Position numbers and translations under genes: made by a program. Below, piece by piece: positions 32,289 through 40,775 of a DNA stretch of 64,000 bases (position 1 is its first letter; each line of letters starts with the position of its first letter). A model generated the notes under the pieces. It did not search any database, had not been told where the DNA came from, and worked only from the letters and a program-made list of their open reading frames with translations. This stretch comes from a virus: IMG/VR virus record IMGVR_UViG_3300032249_001461, positions 1-64,000 of that record; one strand, given 5' to 3'.

Positions 32289-35200
32289 ATGAAAACATAC
32301 GCCAGCAACCTTACCTCAATGCCATCTTGGCTCGCAGAATATGGTAATCAAACCGGGAAAACCTTGGATGCCGACTTTGGTTTTGATTCTGATGGTATGT
32401 ATTTTATTGGGAATGCTGGAGATGAGAACCCGGTCGTCGCATACAGCGTAAGAACCAATTTCAACATATCTGGGCATCAAGCTTGCGAGGTGATATTTAC
32501 CGCTGACCACACTAATTCTTGCTCGGACCAGGGCATATGTTTTTACAATGATGGGCAATCGCCAAACTGGAATTGGGATCCAGATCCTTCAAGAATAGCG
32601 TTTTCCATAAATTGTCCTGTCCCCAATATTTACGGCACAAACAAGTTTGCAAATAATTCTGGCGAGCATTACGGATCATATGATGAGTTCTGTGGTCCAG
32701 GCGACTGCCCGGAAGCTGGGACTCCCGTTCTTGGTCCCGGCATCTATACATTCAAGGTAACATACGACCCCGCCGCCAGAACTGTTACCGCCATCACTTA
32801 TGAGGGGCCGGACACCTCCGGAGCCGTGGTTGACACCATTGTTTTGCATGAGAAGTTGATGGGTGGAGCGTACCGAATTGGATTTGATGCCGATAACGAT
32901 GGTGGCACGGCATACTTCACAAACCTCACGATAAATGTCTACGAGACAAACGGCATATCGGACGACACAGAGTTGAACAATCAACTCAGCAACCTCAAAG
33001 AGGCTCATTCGCAAATCACTGATCTTGTCGAAGGCGCCCTTTTCAATTTTTCAGACGATGCTGACTTGGATGACGGCTCAGATCCGAACTTTGGTCAATT
33101 GGGATTTGGTAGTGAAATATGCATCCAAGACGATGGCAAAATTGTAGTAGCTGGATATTCTGGAACTAATGATTATTCAAAAAATATCAGAAGAATAGAT
33201 GTTTTTGGCAAAGAAGATGAATCGTTCACACCGCCAGTTTTCAATGGCCTATTAAGTAGCGTTGTTCAGATGAGTGACGGAAGGTTGGTTGTGGGCGGTT
33301 TTTTTACTAGTTTTGAAAGATTTGATGGAGCATCTAACAGTGGATCAATAACATTTGATGCCGATTATCAAGGACACACCGGCATCAATGGAAATGGTAT
33401 TTTCCTGCCTCCGTCTGCAAGTGTTGTTGAGGTTGGTTGGGTTGTAACCTTTCAAGATTCAAGCACGAGAACTGTGGTTTCTTCCTATTTTTATGAGCCT
33501 TTAAACTACTGGGTTGTAGGCTTTGAAAGCAACGTAACATTGGATCCTGCTTTCCCACTAACAATATCACAAGCCTGGGATCCCGATATCATATTAGACA
33601 ATCAAGTCATTATTGGGGGAATGGTTTGCTTAAATCCGGACGGATCAATAAGCAAGAGAAATGGCGGAGATATTGGCTTTGAAGACAGGGCTGAAAGTAT
33701 CATTGGCGTATCTATTTACACCATAAAATTGCTGGACGATGACAGCGTTCTGGTCGGGGGGCATTTTACTCATTATGACGATGTAGAATCTCCTTATTTG
33801 GCAAAAATAGATAGCGATGGAGTTATAGATGAAGTTTTTGCCGCCAATATTTTAGGCTTGGGCATAAGTTTGAGTGATTCTGTGTCTGCAATTGCTGTTG
33901 ATGATAGTGGGAAAATACTAATTGGGGGCGGATTTGATAAAAGCATCATCAGGCTTAATGGCGATGGATCACTGGACATTTCGTTTGATTCCGGGGACGG
34001 CTTCACCGGCCAGATGGTGAATGGGGTTTTTGCAATACTTCCATTATCAAGCGGAAAGATATTGGTTGGACATTCTGGCACAGATTATGACGGGTCTAGT
34101 TGTAACCGTGGGTTGGTAAGATTGAACAGTGACGGATCTTTGGACAACACATACACCCCAGACCTTTACGAGTCTGAGGGCTTTGGATTTGTAGTTGCCA
34201 TTGCCCAACAAGAAAATGAAAAGTTGCTTGTCGGCGGAGCCTTTGACATTTTAGAGGGAGGCAGTCTAAACAAAATAGTCCGACTGAACACTGATGGTTC
34301 TTTGGACGAAAGCTTCAGCAGCGGATTTGGATTTACCCCTGCTGGCTACAATTGGGCGCCACAAACAAATGATATTAAATTAGATTCAGTTGGTAATGTT
34401 TATGTTGCAGGAAACTTTACTGACTACAACCATGCGGCAAGGTTCCAGTACGCTAAGCTAAATGCCAATGGTGCGTTGCAGCCATGGAGCGTTCTGCCTG
34501 CATTCAAACAAATGGGCATCGATGATGGAATGCTCGATGTTTATGACGGAGCAAACTTTATCAACACAAATCTCACGCATCCTTATCTTGATATTAAATG
34601 CAATGGTGGCAATGATCCCATCAGCGGTGGAGAGGGAGGATGCTCTGGTGACTACGAAAAGAGCATTCCTTCCACTCACACCATGGCTTGGAACGGAGAA
34701 GTCGAGGAAGATTTTTATGATGATAGCTTTCCCAACGAATTAGCCAAATACAGATATCAACCTATCACAGACAGCCATGTTATGGTTGGAGATGGATATT
34801 TCGGGACTGGAAGTAGTTACTTTACAGCCATGTTTCCCGGAATGTTCGTGCTTGCGGCAAACAACATAAGCATTAATCAGTTCTCTATAACAGGTGATAT
34901 AGGCTCGGATGGAGATGGGGTTGATGTCATAGAGGTTTATCCGATCACTGTTGGTGAATCTACATATACTGCTTACCTTAAGAGCAACTACGGATCAAAC
35001 GGGAGCTCAACAGACCCATCCATAAATCACATAATAATTGTTGATGGAGATGGAAGCGGAATCGAGCAGTTTTACGATCCCACATCGGAAGGAGACGAAC
35101 ATTGCCTGACTGGTCTTGATGGCAAGACAAAACTCTTCTATCTCATAATTTCCAAGGGTTGCGTGGAAGATTTAAACGACGAAGACTGCGGCAACCGCAT

Positions 35201-35540
35201 GAGTGCAACTGAAGTTCAAAATGTTGCTGCTAAATTTTTGGAGATTGTTGCAACTTGTGGAGCAGAGTCCGAACTCGACCTCAGCCCGGATCATCCGGAA
35301 AGACTGCCGAACTACAAGTTCTACGGCGAGGGCAATATGGACACCTCGGTCGTGGAGCAGGGCGGCAAGAGAATATCGCTCCAGAGAAGCGGCTGGCTTG
35401 AAGTGACCGACGGCTGTGGGGGAAGAAGAATCGTCTATGCGAAGGACGGCCAGACCTATTTGACTGCACCCGAGGTTCCGGGGGTTCAGGCCAACCCGAC
35501 GGGCAATCCTAATGTTTCGGATTCGGGAAGCACCTTCTAG
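32289..35540 (+). CDS. Large tail fibre/adhesin with lectin-like and delta-60 repeat regions
   Basis: A 1083-residue protein. Residues 1-220 are a beta-sandwich, lectin-like domain (TFKVTYDPAARTVTAITYEG). Residues ~255-700 carry at least seven delta-60-type propeller repeats with the phrase D-G-S-L-D-x-S-F-x-x-G-x-G-F and KILVGGxF. A Cys-containing fibre region follows, and the last ~100 residues (from SPDHPERLPNYKF) revert to GC-rich, AGG/AAG codons like the core phage genes, while the middle is AT-rich. This suggests a foreign receptor-binding part grafted onto a phage C-terminal module. ggag Shine-Dalgarno before ATG. Confidence 0.75.
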   Translation: MKTYASNLTSMPSWLAEYGNQTGKTLDADFGFDSDGMYFIGNAGDENPVVAYSVRTNFNISGHQACEVIFTADHTNSCSDQGICFYNDGQSPNWNWDPDPSRIAFSINCPVPNIYGTNKFANNSGEHYGSYDEFCGPGDCPEAGTPVLGPGIYTFKVTYDPAARTVTAITYEGPDTSGAVVDTIVLHEKLMGGAYRIGFDADNDGGTAYFTNLTINVYETNGISDDTELNNQLSNLKEAHSQITDLVEGALFNFSDDADLDDGSDPNFGQLGFGSEICIQDDGKIVVAGYSGTNDYSKNIRRIDVFGKEDESFTPPVFNGLLSSVVQMSDGRLVVGGFFTSFERFDGASNSGSITFDADYQGHTGINGNGIFLPPSASVVEVGWVVTFQDSSTRTVVSSYFYEPLNYWVVGFESNVTLDPAFPLTISQAWDPDIILDNQVIIGGMVCLNPDGSISKRNGGDIGFEDRAESIIGVSIYTIKLLDDDSVLVGGHFTHYDDVESPYLAKIDSDGVIDEVFAANILGLGISLSDSVSAIAVDDSGKILIGGGFDKSIIRLNGDGSLDISFDSGDGFTGQMVNGVFAILPLSSGKILVGHSGTDYDGSSCNRGLVRLNSDGSLDNTYTPDLYESEGFGFVVAIAQQENEKLLVGGAFDILEGGSLNKIVRLNTDGSLDESFSSGFGFTPAGYNWAPQTNDIKLDSVGNVYVAGNFTDYNHAARFQYAKLNANGALQPWSVLPAFKQMGIDDGMLDVYDGANFINTNLTHPYLDIKCNGGNDPISGGEGGCSGDYEKSIPSTHTMAWNGEVEEDFYDDSFPNELAKYRYQPITDSHVMVGDGYFGTGSSYFTAMFPGMFVLAANNISINQFSITGDIGSDGDGVDVIEVYPITVGESTYTAYLKSNYGSNGSSTDPSINHIIIVDGDGSGIEQFYDPTSEGDEHCLTGLDGKTKLFYLIISKGCVEDLNDEDCGNRMSATEVQNVAAKFLEIVATCGAESELDLSPDHPERLPNYKFYGEGNMDTSVVEQGGKRISLQRSGWLEVTDGCGGRRIVYAKDGQTYLTAPEVPGVQANPTGNPNVSDSGSTF

Positions 35541-35555
35541 GAGCTATTTTAGATC

Positions 35556-35936
35556 ATGCTATCACTACAGGAATACAAACAGATAAAGGGCGCAAAAGGG
35601 CTCGTTCAGAAGATGTTCGAGGCCAGGCAGGTCGCCCACAACTGCCATCTGAGGTCCAAGAGCTTCGCGGAGCACAAGGCTCTCAACTCTTTTTATGATG
35701 ATTTGCTGGACCTTGTTGACAAGTTCGTAGAAACCTATCAGGGACAGCACGGCCTTATCGGCGATTGCAATTTCACGGTTGAAAGCGTTGCAAATGCCAC
35801 GGAGTATCTGGAGGACTGCGCAAAATTGTTCTCGGTCGGAAGGGACTCGCTCAAGGAATCCCACCTCCAGAACATCATGGACGAGGTCATAGCGCTGACT
35901 TATAGAACCGTCTACAAGCTTAAGTTTTTGAAGTGA
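35556..35936 (+). CDS. DUF5856-like helical protein (ferritin/Dps-like shape), tagged
   Basis: A 126-residue all-helical protein: MLSLQEYKQIKGAKG, then MFEARQVAHNCHLRSKSFAEHKALNSFYDDLLD. This region matches a widespread phage family of unknown function with H..H, E-H-K and four-helix Dps-like pattern. The start also fits the looser version of the head-targeting tag (M-x-S-L-x-E-Y). It lies 15 bp after the fibre gene and before a bidirectional terminator. Metal or DNA binding is possible but not shown. Confidence 0.6.
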   Translation: MLSLQEYKQIKGAKGLVQKMFEARQVAHNCHLRSKSFAEHKALNSFYDDLLDLVDKFVETYQGQHGLIGDCNFTVESVANATEYLEDCAKLFSVGRDSLKESHLQNIMDEVIALTYRTVYKLKFLK

Positions 35937-35943
35937 ACAAAAG

Positions 35944-35981
35944 AAGACGGCGCCATGCTTTTAGACATGGCGCCGTCTTTG
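35944..35981. terminator. Bidirectional rho-independent terminator
   Basis: A 14-bp perfect stem aagacggcgccatg / catggcgccgtctt with loop cttttaga, and T-rich/A-rich flanks on both sides. It separates the helical gene on the plus strand from the cysteine-rich gene on the minus strand and can serve both. Confidence 0.9.
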
Positions 35982-36000
35982 TCTTTATGGAAAGGTCAGA

Positions 36001-36342
36001 CTACTTGCAGCAGCAGTCGCACTTTTCCTTGCGGCGCGACTCCAAGACGAGCGTCTTGGGCTTCTGGCAGCAGTCATCCTTGCACGAGCAAGAATCCTTG
36101 CAGCAATTCTTCGCCTCACGGGCTTCCTGGCGGTCGGCCACGCGGTTGAGCCTGCGAACCTGCCAAGGGGCGAGCTTCACCACTCGGGCCTCTTCGCAGA
36201 CTGTGGCTTGCACGACGGGTGCAGCGGACTGAACGGTGGTGGTCTTCAGAACGCTGACTGTGTCGTCGGCAGGTGTCGGTGTTCCCGCGTACGTGGTGGC
36301 TACGGAAACGGCAATTGCTAGGGCGGCGAAAATACTTCTCAT
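36001..36342 (-). CDS. Secreted cysteine-rich small protein (moron-like)
   Basis: ATG at 36342 behind caggag gives 113 residues; a longer frame to 36435 lacks such a signal. Residues 1-19 (MRSIFAALAIAVSVATTYA) are a classic signal peptide. The mature part has a basic segment WQVRRLNRVADRQ and a tail with ten or more cysteines in CC, CSC, CC and CDCCC clusters, suitable for metal binding or disulfides in the periplasm. It has its own host-like promoter and a terminator, so it can be expressed apart from phage genes. The function is unknown. Confidence 0.65.
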   Translation of the reverse strand: MRSIFAALAIAVSVATTYAGTPTPADDTVSVLKTTTVQSAAPVVQATVCEEARVVKLAPWQVRRLNRVADRQEAREAKNCCKDSCSCKDDCCQKPKTLVLESRRKEKCDCCCK

Positions 36343-36391
36343 TAAAAAATCTCCTGTTGTTTGGACACCGAACCATTCGGCGAACAACATG

Positions 36392-36419
36392 ATTATAGTC
36401 CAAACCCCGCAAAAGTAAA
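36392..36419 (-). promoter_or_regulatory. Host sigma70-like promoter for the cysteine-rich gene
   Basis: On the minus strand TTTACT (36414-36419), 16-bp spacer, then a perfect TATAAT (36392-36397), about 50 bp before the ATG at 36342. It is unlike the CTATATA boxes used by other genes here. Confidence 0.6.
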
Positions 36420-36460
36420 GAATTATTTTGGGCAATTAGGGCAAGGTGGCGAATTGGAAA

Positions 36461-36952
36461 TCAGTAGTTTTTAGAAACTTTCGCGGATACATGGACGACC
36501 GTTGATTTGGATGCTATTTCTGCACAAACTTCGCCGTTAGAAGTATTGAAGCTAGTGATCTTCCACGGGGCGGTCAAGTTTTCAAAATACCTTCGTGTCA
36601 GGTTGGGGCTTCCTTTTTCGTCGTACGAAGCGGCGGAGGGAGCGGGGGGCGAAAGTTTGCTTTTGAGGGTTTGAATGCCAATTCCGAGTGCGTTTGCCGC
36701 CTTCCTTTGGCTGCCTCCTTGCTCCTCGACCGCCTTTGTGATCCTGGCTGCCTCAAGATCGGCGTTGCTGGCGGCCACCGGAGGGCGGGAATATGAGGAT
36801 GACCCGAGCATGGAAATGAAGGCCTTTTTGTTGAGTTTCTGATTTCCTTTGCACGCACCCCTGTTTTCTTGATATGAGGATTCGCGTCCGCCCAAAGAAA
36901 GCATGGCTCTTTCTAGGACGCACTCCTTGTATTTCTGTCCGGGCTTGCACAT
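36461..36952 (-). CDS. Fis-type HTH DNA-binding protein
   Basis: A 163-residue protein with a Fis-family helix-turn-helix: DLEAARITKAVEEQGGSQRK, AANALGIGIQTLKSKL (residues ~64-100). The N-terminal part is basic with Cys residues; the C-terminal ~50 residues form an unknown beta domain (RRYFENLTAPWKITSF). It could regulate phage or host transcription or bend DNA. CTATATA ends 5 bp before its ATG, leaving no leader. Confidence 0.65.
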   Translation of the reverse strand: MCKPGQKYKECVLERAMLSLGGRESSYQENRGACKGNQKLNKKAFISMLGSSSYSRPPVAASNADLEAARITKAVEEQGGSQRKAANALGIGIQTLKSKLSPPAPSAASYDEKGSPNLTRRYFENLTAPWKITSFNTSNGEVCAEIASKSTVVHVSAKVSKNY

Positions 36953-36985
36953 GCCAATATATAGTGATCGGAGCTATCTTATTCC
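36953..36985. promoter_or_regulatory. 33-bp divergent intergenic region with two leaderless-type promoters
   Basis: On the minus strand CTATATA (36958-36964) ends 5 bp before the ATG at 36952. On the plus strand CTATCTT (36974-36980) ends 5 bp before the ATG at 36986. Two divergent genes fit in 33 bp without room for leaders. Confidence 0.6.
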
Positions 36986-37267
36986 ATGGGCTCTGCAATA
37001 AGGCAAGACAGCTACTGGTATGCGGACGGCGAGGGTGACGAGGCCAAGATGAAGGCCTTGTGCGTAATGTGCGCCAAGAAGCAGAACAAGGGATGGTTTT
37101 GGGAGGGGAAGGTTTTGGGCTACGGCGATTACGACCTCTTCTGCAGCTCGTGCGGTAATGCCATCCACATCAGGGGGAATATTGAAACTCAAGCCGATAA
37201 TAAAACTGAACGACAGCAAGAGCCATCTGGTGCCGTGGATACTGGACAAGTTTCCCGAGGGCTATAG
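36986..37267 (+). CDS. Small zinc-ribbon protein
   Basis: A 93-residue protein with C-V-M-C (residues 26-29) and C-S-S-C (54-57), a typical treble-clef or zinc-ribbon spacing, and aromatic residues between. The last ~29 codons overlap the start of the next gene in another frame, and the C-terminal sequence there looks like a by-product. Probably a small nucleic-acid or protein adaptor; no family recognised. Confidence 0.5.
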   Translation: MGSAIRQDSYWYADGEGDEAKMKALCVMCAKKQNKGWFWEGKVLGYGDYDLFCSSCGNAIHIRGNIETQADNKTERQQEPSGAVDTGQVSRGL

Positions 37268-37901
37268 AAGCATGACATATCTAGAGCCGTTTCTTGGCTC
37301 TGGATCTGTGTTGCTCAACAAGGATCCATCCGCGGAGGAGGTTGCAAACGACACAGACGCAGGAATGGTCGATCTTTGGAGGGCGGTTCGGGACGAGCCA
37401 AAGGCCTTTGTCTCAAAAACGAGGAGGATGGAATACAAGGAATCAACCTTCTCCAGATGCCAGAAGTCCGTCAGCGCTGATTATCTGGATCGGGCCTTGT
37501 GCGAGTTTGCCATGAGGCAGATGAGCAAGAGCGGACTTAAAAAGACATTCCTTCCAAAGGACGGAAATGTCAAATGCAAGGACTGCTGGCACTCCATTTT
37601 GGAGAAGGTTCCTGCGGTGCAGGAAAGGATCAGAAGCGTTCATTTCCTAAATAAGGACGCTCTTTCGATAATAAGGTCTTTCAGCCACGAGAACTGCCTT
37701 GTCTACTGTGATCCGCCCGCCCCCGAGGACGGCGGACCCATGGATTCAAACAGGCACATAGAGCTCAACGAACTTCTGAAGGAGTTCAGGGGAAAAGTGA
37801 TAATTTCGGCCCACAATTGCGCTTTGTACAAGAGGCTTTACGCCGGCTGGGCGAGAAAGGGCGTGCCGGGAAGGAACGAGTCCATATGGCTCAATTTTTG
37901 A
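37182..37901 (+). CDS. D12-class N6-adenine DNA methyltransferase with DPPA motif
   Basis: The best start is TTG at 37182, 6 bp after aggggga (239 aa), giving LKLKPIIKLNDSKSHLVPWI, the usual Dam-like opening; ATG at 37158 is the alternative. Motif I is YLEPFLGSGSVLL (residues 33-45). Motif IV, normally DPPY, is DPPA at 177-180, so the stacking Tyr is lost. Two cysteines (KCKDC) sit in the variable region. Dam-like enzymes methylate adenine in short sites. Loss of the Tyr may reduce or change activity. Followed 22 bp later by the tagged-protein array. Confidence 0.75.
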   Translation: MKLKPIIKLNDSKSHLVPWILDKFPEGYRSMTYLEPFLGSGSVLLNKDPSAEEVANDTDAGMVDLWRAVRDEPKAFVSKTRRMEYKESTFSRCQKSVSADYLDRALCEFAMRQMSKSGLKKTFLPKDGNVKCKDCWHSILEKVPAVQERIRSVHFLNKDALSIIRSFSHENCLVYCDPPAPEDGGPMDSNRHIELNELLKEFRGKVIISAHNCALYKRLYAGWARKGVPGRNESIWLNF

Positions 37902-37923
37902 ATTCCGGGCACTAGATAGTTCC

Positions 37924-38196
37924 ATGTTTAGCTTCCGTGAATTCCGCGAGAAAAAGGACGAAACCAAGGCCCTGGAAGTCGTAATGAAGGGCATGAACCT
38001 TCAGAGCGACGGCGATTTCTGGGACGGTTTCTTGAGCCTTTGCGGCAACGCAGACGGAATGGCATTGCTCCTCGATGTGCCCAGAGAAAAGGTGACCGCG
38101 TTGGCGGGCAGGATCGGAAGGCTCAAGGGGATGGTCGGCGATGACGACAACCAAGCAACGAAGGACAGACTAATAAAAACTGGGGGAGATGTATGA
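37924..38196 (+). CDS. Tagged small protein 1 of a five-gene array
   Basis: A 90-residue protein starting MFSFREFREKKDETKAL, a variant of the head-targeting tag. The rest is helical. CTAGATA ends 5 bp before the ATG. Its TGA overlaps the next ATG by 4 bp, so the array of five genes from 37924 to 39491 is one coupled operon. The tag and chain of small proteins recall T4 internal proteins IPI-IPIII; other sequence shows no known domain. Confidence 0.55.
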   Translation: MFSFREFREKKDETKALEVVMKGMNLQSDGDFWDGFLSLCGNADGMALLLDVPREKVTALAGRIGRLKGMVGDDDNQATKDRLIKTGGDV

Positions 38197-38528
38197 AGAG
38201 CATAAGAGAGTGGAGGGAGGAGAATGGGATGAATGAGGCTTCGGGGATGGCGGGATCCAATCCATTCAGCAATGCGGCATTCCGCAACGTGATGGGCGGA
38301 GGAGAAGTAGACCCCGCGATCAAGCTCAAGCTCAGGTCGCGCATTTTGGATTTGGTAAAGGAATTCCCGGAGATGGGACAGGCTCAACTATTCCAGTCCA
38401 TCATGTCGGTCGTCGGTCAGATTCTGACGCATGGTTCTGGAAGCAAGGTTTCTGCGGGGAATCTTTACGGCAAACTCAACAACGGCGCGCCACAAGGCCA
38501 GCCGAACAATCAGGAGGCAATGAAATGA
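38193..38528 (+). CDS. Tagged small protein 2 of a five-gene array
   Basis: A 111-residue protein starting MKSIREWREENGMNEASG; MNE-A is close to the gp21 site rule. The central part AIKLKLRSRILDLVKEFPE and FQSIMSVVGQIL is similar in layout to the next two proteins, so they are tandem duplicates. A Gln/Asn-rich tail follows. Start and stop overlap neighbours by 4 bp. Confidence 0.6.
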   Translation: MKSIREWREENGMNEASGMAGSNPFSNAAFRNVMGGGEVDPAIKLKLRSRILDLVKEFPEMGQAQLFQSIMSVVGQILTHGSGSKVSAGNLYGKLNNGAPQGQPNNQEAMK

Positions 38529-38863
38529 AATCGATAAGAGAATGGATGAAGGAGAGGGGAATCGTCAGCGAGGACATGAACAAGATGGCCTTTTCCAGGT
38601 TCATGCGCGATCCGGGCGACGCGGGGACTACGATGGAATTGGACACTTCGTTGAAGTCCAAGCTTAATCCTGTGATAGATCGCATCATGAAGATGGAGGA
38701 GTTTGCGGACGAGGATCCCGAGACCCTCCTCAGGCAGATCATGGCGGTCGTTTCCGCGAGGCTCGCGGGCATGTCGGGCAGCACGCTGTCGACGAGCAGG
38801 GTCGTTGACAAGATGAACAGGCTCGGAAACAACGACGAGCCGATAGCCCGAGAGGTTGGATGA
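38525..38863 (+). CDS. Tagged small protein 3 of a five-gene array
   Basis: A 112-residue protein starting MKSIREWMKERGIVSEDM, almost the same first seven residues as protein 2. The helical core SLKSKLNPVIDRIMKMEEF and LLRQIMAVVSARL aligns with that of protein 2 (AIKLKLRSRILDLV, LFQSIMSVVGQIL). VSE-D could be a protease site. 4-bp overlaps on both sides. Confidence 0.6.
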   Translation: MKSIREWMKERGIVSEDMNKMAFSRFMRDPGDAGTTMELDTSLKSKLNPVIDRIMKMEEFADEDPETLLRQIMAVVSARLAGMSGSTLSTSRVVDKMNRLGNNDEPIAREVG

Positions 38864-39159
38864 TACCTTCTTTCCTTTCTTGGATGGAGAGCGACGAGGT
38901 CTCCCCCCTCACGGAGCCCCAGCACAAGCGTGGCGAGGGCGGGATGAGGCTTGATGCCATAGTTGAACGCCGTATGAAGCAGATCATCATGGATTTGGAA
39001 AGTTCGGGCAAGGGCACGCAAGAGGAGATTCTCGCCGCGGTGCAGAAGTACCTTTCTACGAAGGGAGTGAAGGGCAACCAGGCTCCACAGCAACAGAACC
39101 AGCAGGCACAGGAGCCGGCCCCCAACCAGCAGGCCCAGTCGGGAGACGCGGTAATATGA
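38860..39159 (+). CDS. Tagged small protein 4 of a five-gene array
   Basis: A 99-residue protein starting MIPSFLSWMESDEVSPL, with F-x-x-W at the tag position. The helical core MRLDAIVERRMKQIIMDLES and EEILAAVQKYLS is again like proteins 2 and 3; the tail is Gln/Ala/Pro-rich (APQQQNQQAQEPAPN). 4-bp overlaps on both sides. Confidence 0.55.
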   Translation: MIPSFLSWMESDEVSPLTEPQHKRGEGGMRLDAIVERRMKQIIMDLESSGKGTQEEILAAVQKYLSTKGVKGNQAPQQQNQQAQEPAPNQQAQSGDAVI

Positions 39160-39491
39160 AGAAGTTTTCGCAGTGGATGGAAGAAAACCACGGCAGGGAC
39201 GAAAAATGGCTCGGCCAGGAGAGGGCGAGGCTCATGAAATGGCCCCGCGAAGACCTAATAGCCTGGCTCAGGTGGAACGACCCCAACGGCTCCTTTACCG
39301 ACGAGGACGCCGAAGCCGAGGGCATGGATCCCTTGGACGTCGAAGGCGCCGTAGAAATCATCATGCAGCACGTTGAGGAGAACCTCGAGACCCCCGAGGA
39401 GATGAGGGCGGCCTCGTCGAGACAGGCCTATCGCCAGCCCGCCATGCCCCTGGCTTGGGATGCGAAGGGGCTTATGTCCCGTTCCCGCTGA
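39156..39491 (+). CDS. Tagged small protein 5 of a five-gene array
   Basis: A 111-residue protein starting MKKFSQWMEENHGRDEK. It has a Trp-rich middle (MKWPREDLIAWLRWNDPNG) and an acidic helix. It ends the array and is convergent with the aminotransferase operon (3-bp gap). Only the tag relates it clearly to the others. Confidence 0.55.
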   Translation: MKKFSQWMEENHGRDEKWLGQERARLMKWPREDLIAWLRWNDPNGSFTDEDAEAEGMDPLDVEGAVEIIMQHVEENLETPEEMRAASSRQAYRQPAMPLAWDAKGLMSRSR

Positions 39492-39494
39492 AAT

Positions 39495-40775
39495 TCAAAG
39501 AGCCTTTTCTATGAATCCGACCGCTTCATCCACGTCCATCTTGGAGAACGTGAGATGAGGCCTGAATCGCACCGACTTCTTGCCGCACGGCAGGGCAAGC
39601 ACGTTCTCCTCAAGTCGCGTGAGGAACGAGTTTCTTTTGTCTGTGGAGCCAAAGTCAAATGACAACATCAGGCCTCTGCCTCTGATGTTGCTCACTTTTC
39701 CGTGCAAATGCTTGAGGCAAGAAAGAAAGTATTCCCCGACCTCCTTCGCATTTGACACAAGGTCGTCCTCCTGGATGATCTCCATCTGCATGGTGGATCT
39801 GACCATGTCCACTATGTTTCCTCCCCATGTGGAGTTTATTCTTGATGGCTCCGTGAAGACGTTGTCCTTTACCTCGTCCAGTCTTTCCCCGCCGCATATC
39901 CCGCAAACCTGAACCTTCTTTCCGAAGCACATGATGTCGGGCTTTATGTCAAAATGCTGGTAAGCCCATGTCTTGCCCGTCATGCCCATTCCCGTCTGTA
40001 CCTCGTCGAAAATGAGAAGGCATTCTTTTTCATCGGCAAGTCTTCTCAATGCGCTGAAGAATTCGTATCTGAAGTGGTTGTCTCCGCCCTCGCCCTGTAT
40101 CGGCTCAAGGATGATTGCCGCCACATTTCCGCTCTCAAGAGCCTTTTTCGCTTCGTTTATCGCTATGGTCTCGGAGTTCCTGGCCTTTATTTCATCGACG
40201 CCGTCGAGATTGTGCCACGCCTTGGGATTGTGGATTTTCTTCCAGTTGAACTTGGGAAATCCGTAGGTCTTTGGATTCTTTGGGTCCCCGTTGTTCGTCA
40301 TGCTCATGGCGTATCCGCTTCTGCCGTGGACGGCCTCGTTCATGTATACGACCTGCAGGCTGTTGTATGCCTTGTCCTCGCTTATTCCCATCTTCTTTGC
40401 CTTCCAGTCGAATGCAGCCTTCAGTGCGTTTTCCACAGCGAGAGCTCCGCCGCAGATGTAGAAGTGGTGCGGAAAGTCGCGGGTGAATTCCGAGAACTTA
40501 TTCACGAAGTCCGCGAACTGCGTGGTGTACATGTCGGAGTTCGCAACTTTGTTCACCGCGGCGTCCGAAAGCCTTTCCTTCTGGCAGGTCATCTTCGGGT
40601 GGTTCCACCCGAGAGCCTGGCTCGCAAACTGCGAGAAGCAGTCCAGGTACTGCCTTCCCGTTCTCTCGTCCACAACCCACGATCCCTGGCTTCTTTTCAG
40701 ATCTACGACTATCGCATTCTTGTCTATGAGAAGTTTTGAGCCAAGAACACTTATGACGTCGTTTGGATCTGTCAT
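39495..40775 (-). CDS. Class III PLP aminotransferase, L-lysine 6-aminotransferase-like
   Basis: The ATG at 40775 overlaps the upstream stop by 4 bp (426 aa); the frame is open further to 40838. Class III features: FYICGGALAVENALKAAFDW, NEAVHGRSGYAMS, ILEPIQGEGGDNHF, LLIFDEVQTGMGMTGKTWA, and FGKK as the PLP-lysine. The FGKKVQVCG and GRSGYA details resemble LAT, which moves the epsilon-amino group of lysine to 2-oxoglutarate. Alternatives are other omega-aminotransferases. It is the last gene of a coupled three-gene operon with two small unknown proteins. Why a phage needs it is not known. Confidence 0.75.
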   Translation of the reverse strand: MTDPNDVISVLGSKLLIDKNAIVVDLKRSQGSWVVDERTGRQYLDCFSQFASQALGWNHPKMTCQKERLSDAAVNKVANSDMYTTQFADFVNKFSEFTRDFPHHFYICGGALAVENALKAAFDWKAKKMGISEDKAYNSLQVVYMNEAVHGRSGYAMSMTNNGDPKNPKTYGFPKFNWKKIHNPKAWHNLDGVDEIKARNSETIAINEAKKALESGNVAAIILEPIQGEGGDNHFRYEFFSALRRLADEKECLLIFDEVQTGMGMTGKTWAYQHFDIKPDIMCFGKKVQVCGICGGERLDEVKDNVFTEPSRINSTWGGNIVDMVRSTMQMEIIQEDDLVSNAKEVGEYFLSCLKHLHGKVSNIRGRGLMLSFDFGSTDKRNSFLTRLEENVLALPCGKKSVRFRPHLTFSKMDVDEAVGFIEKAL

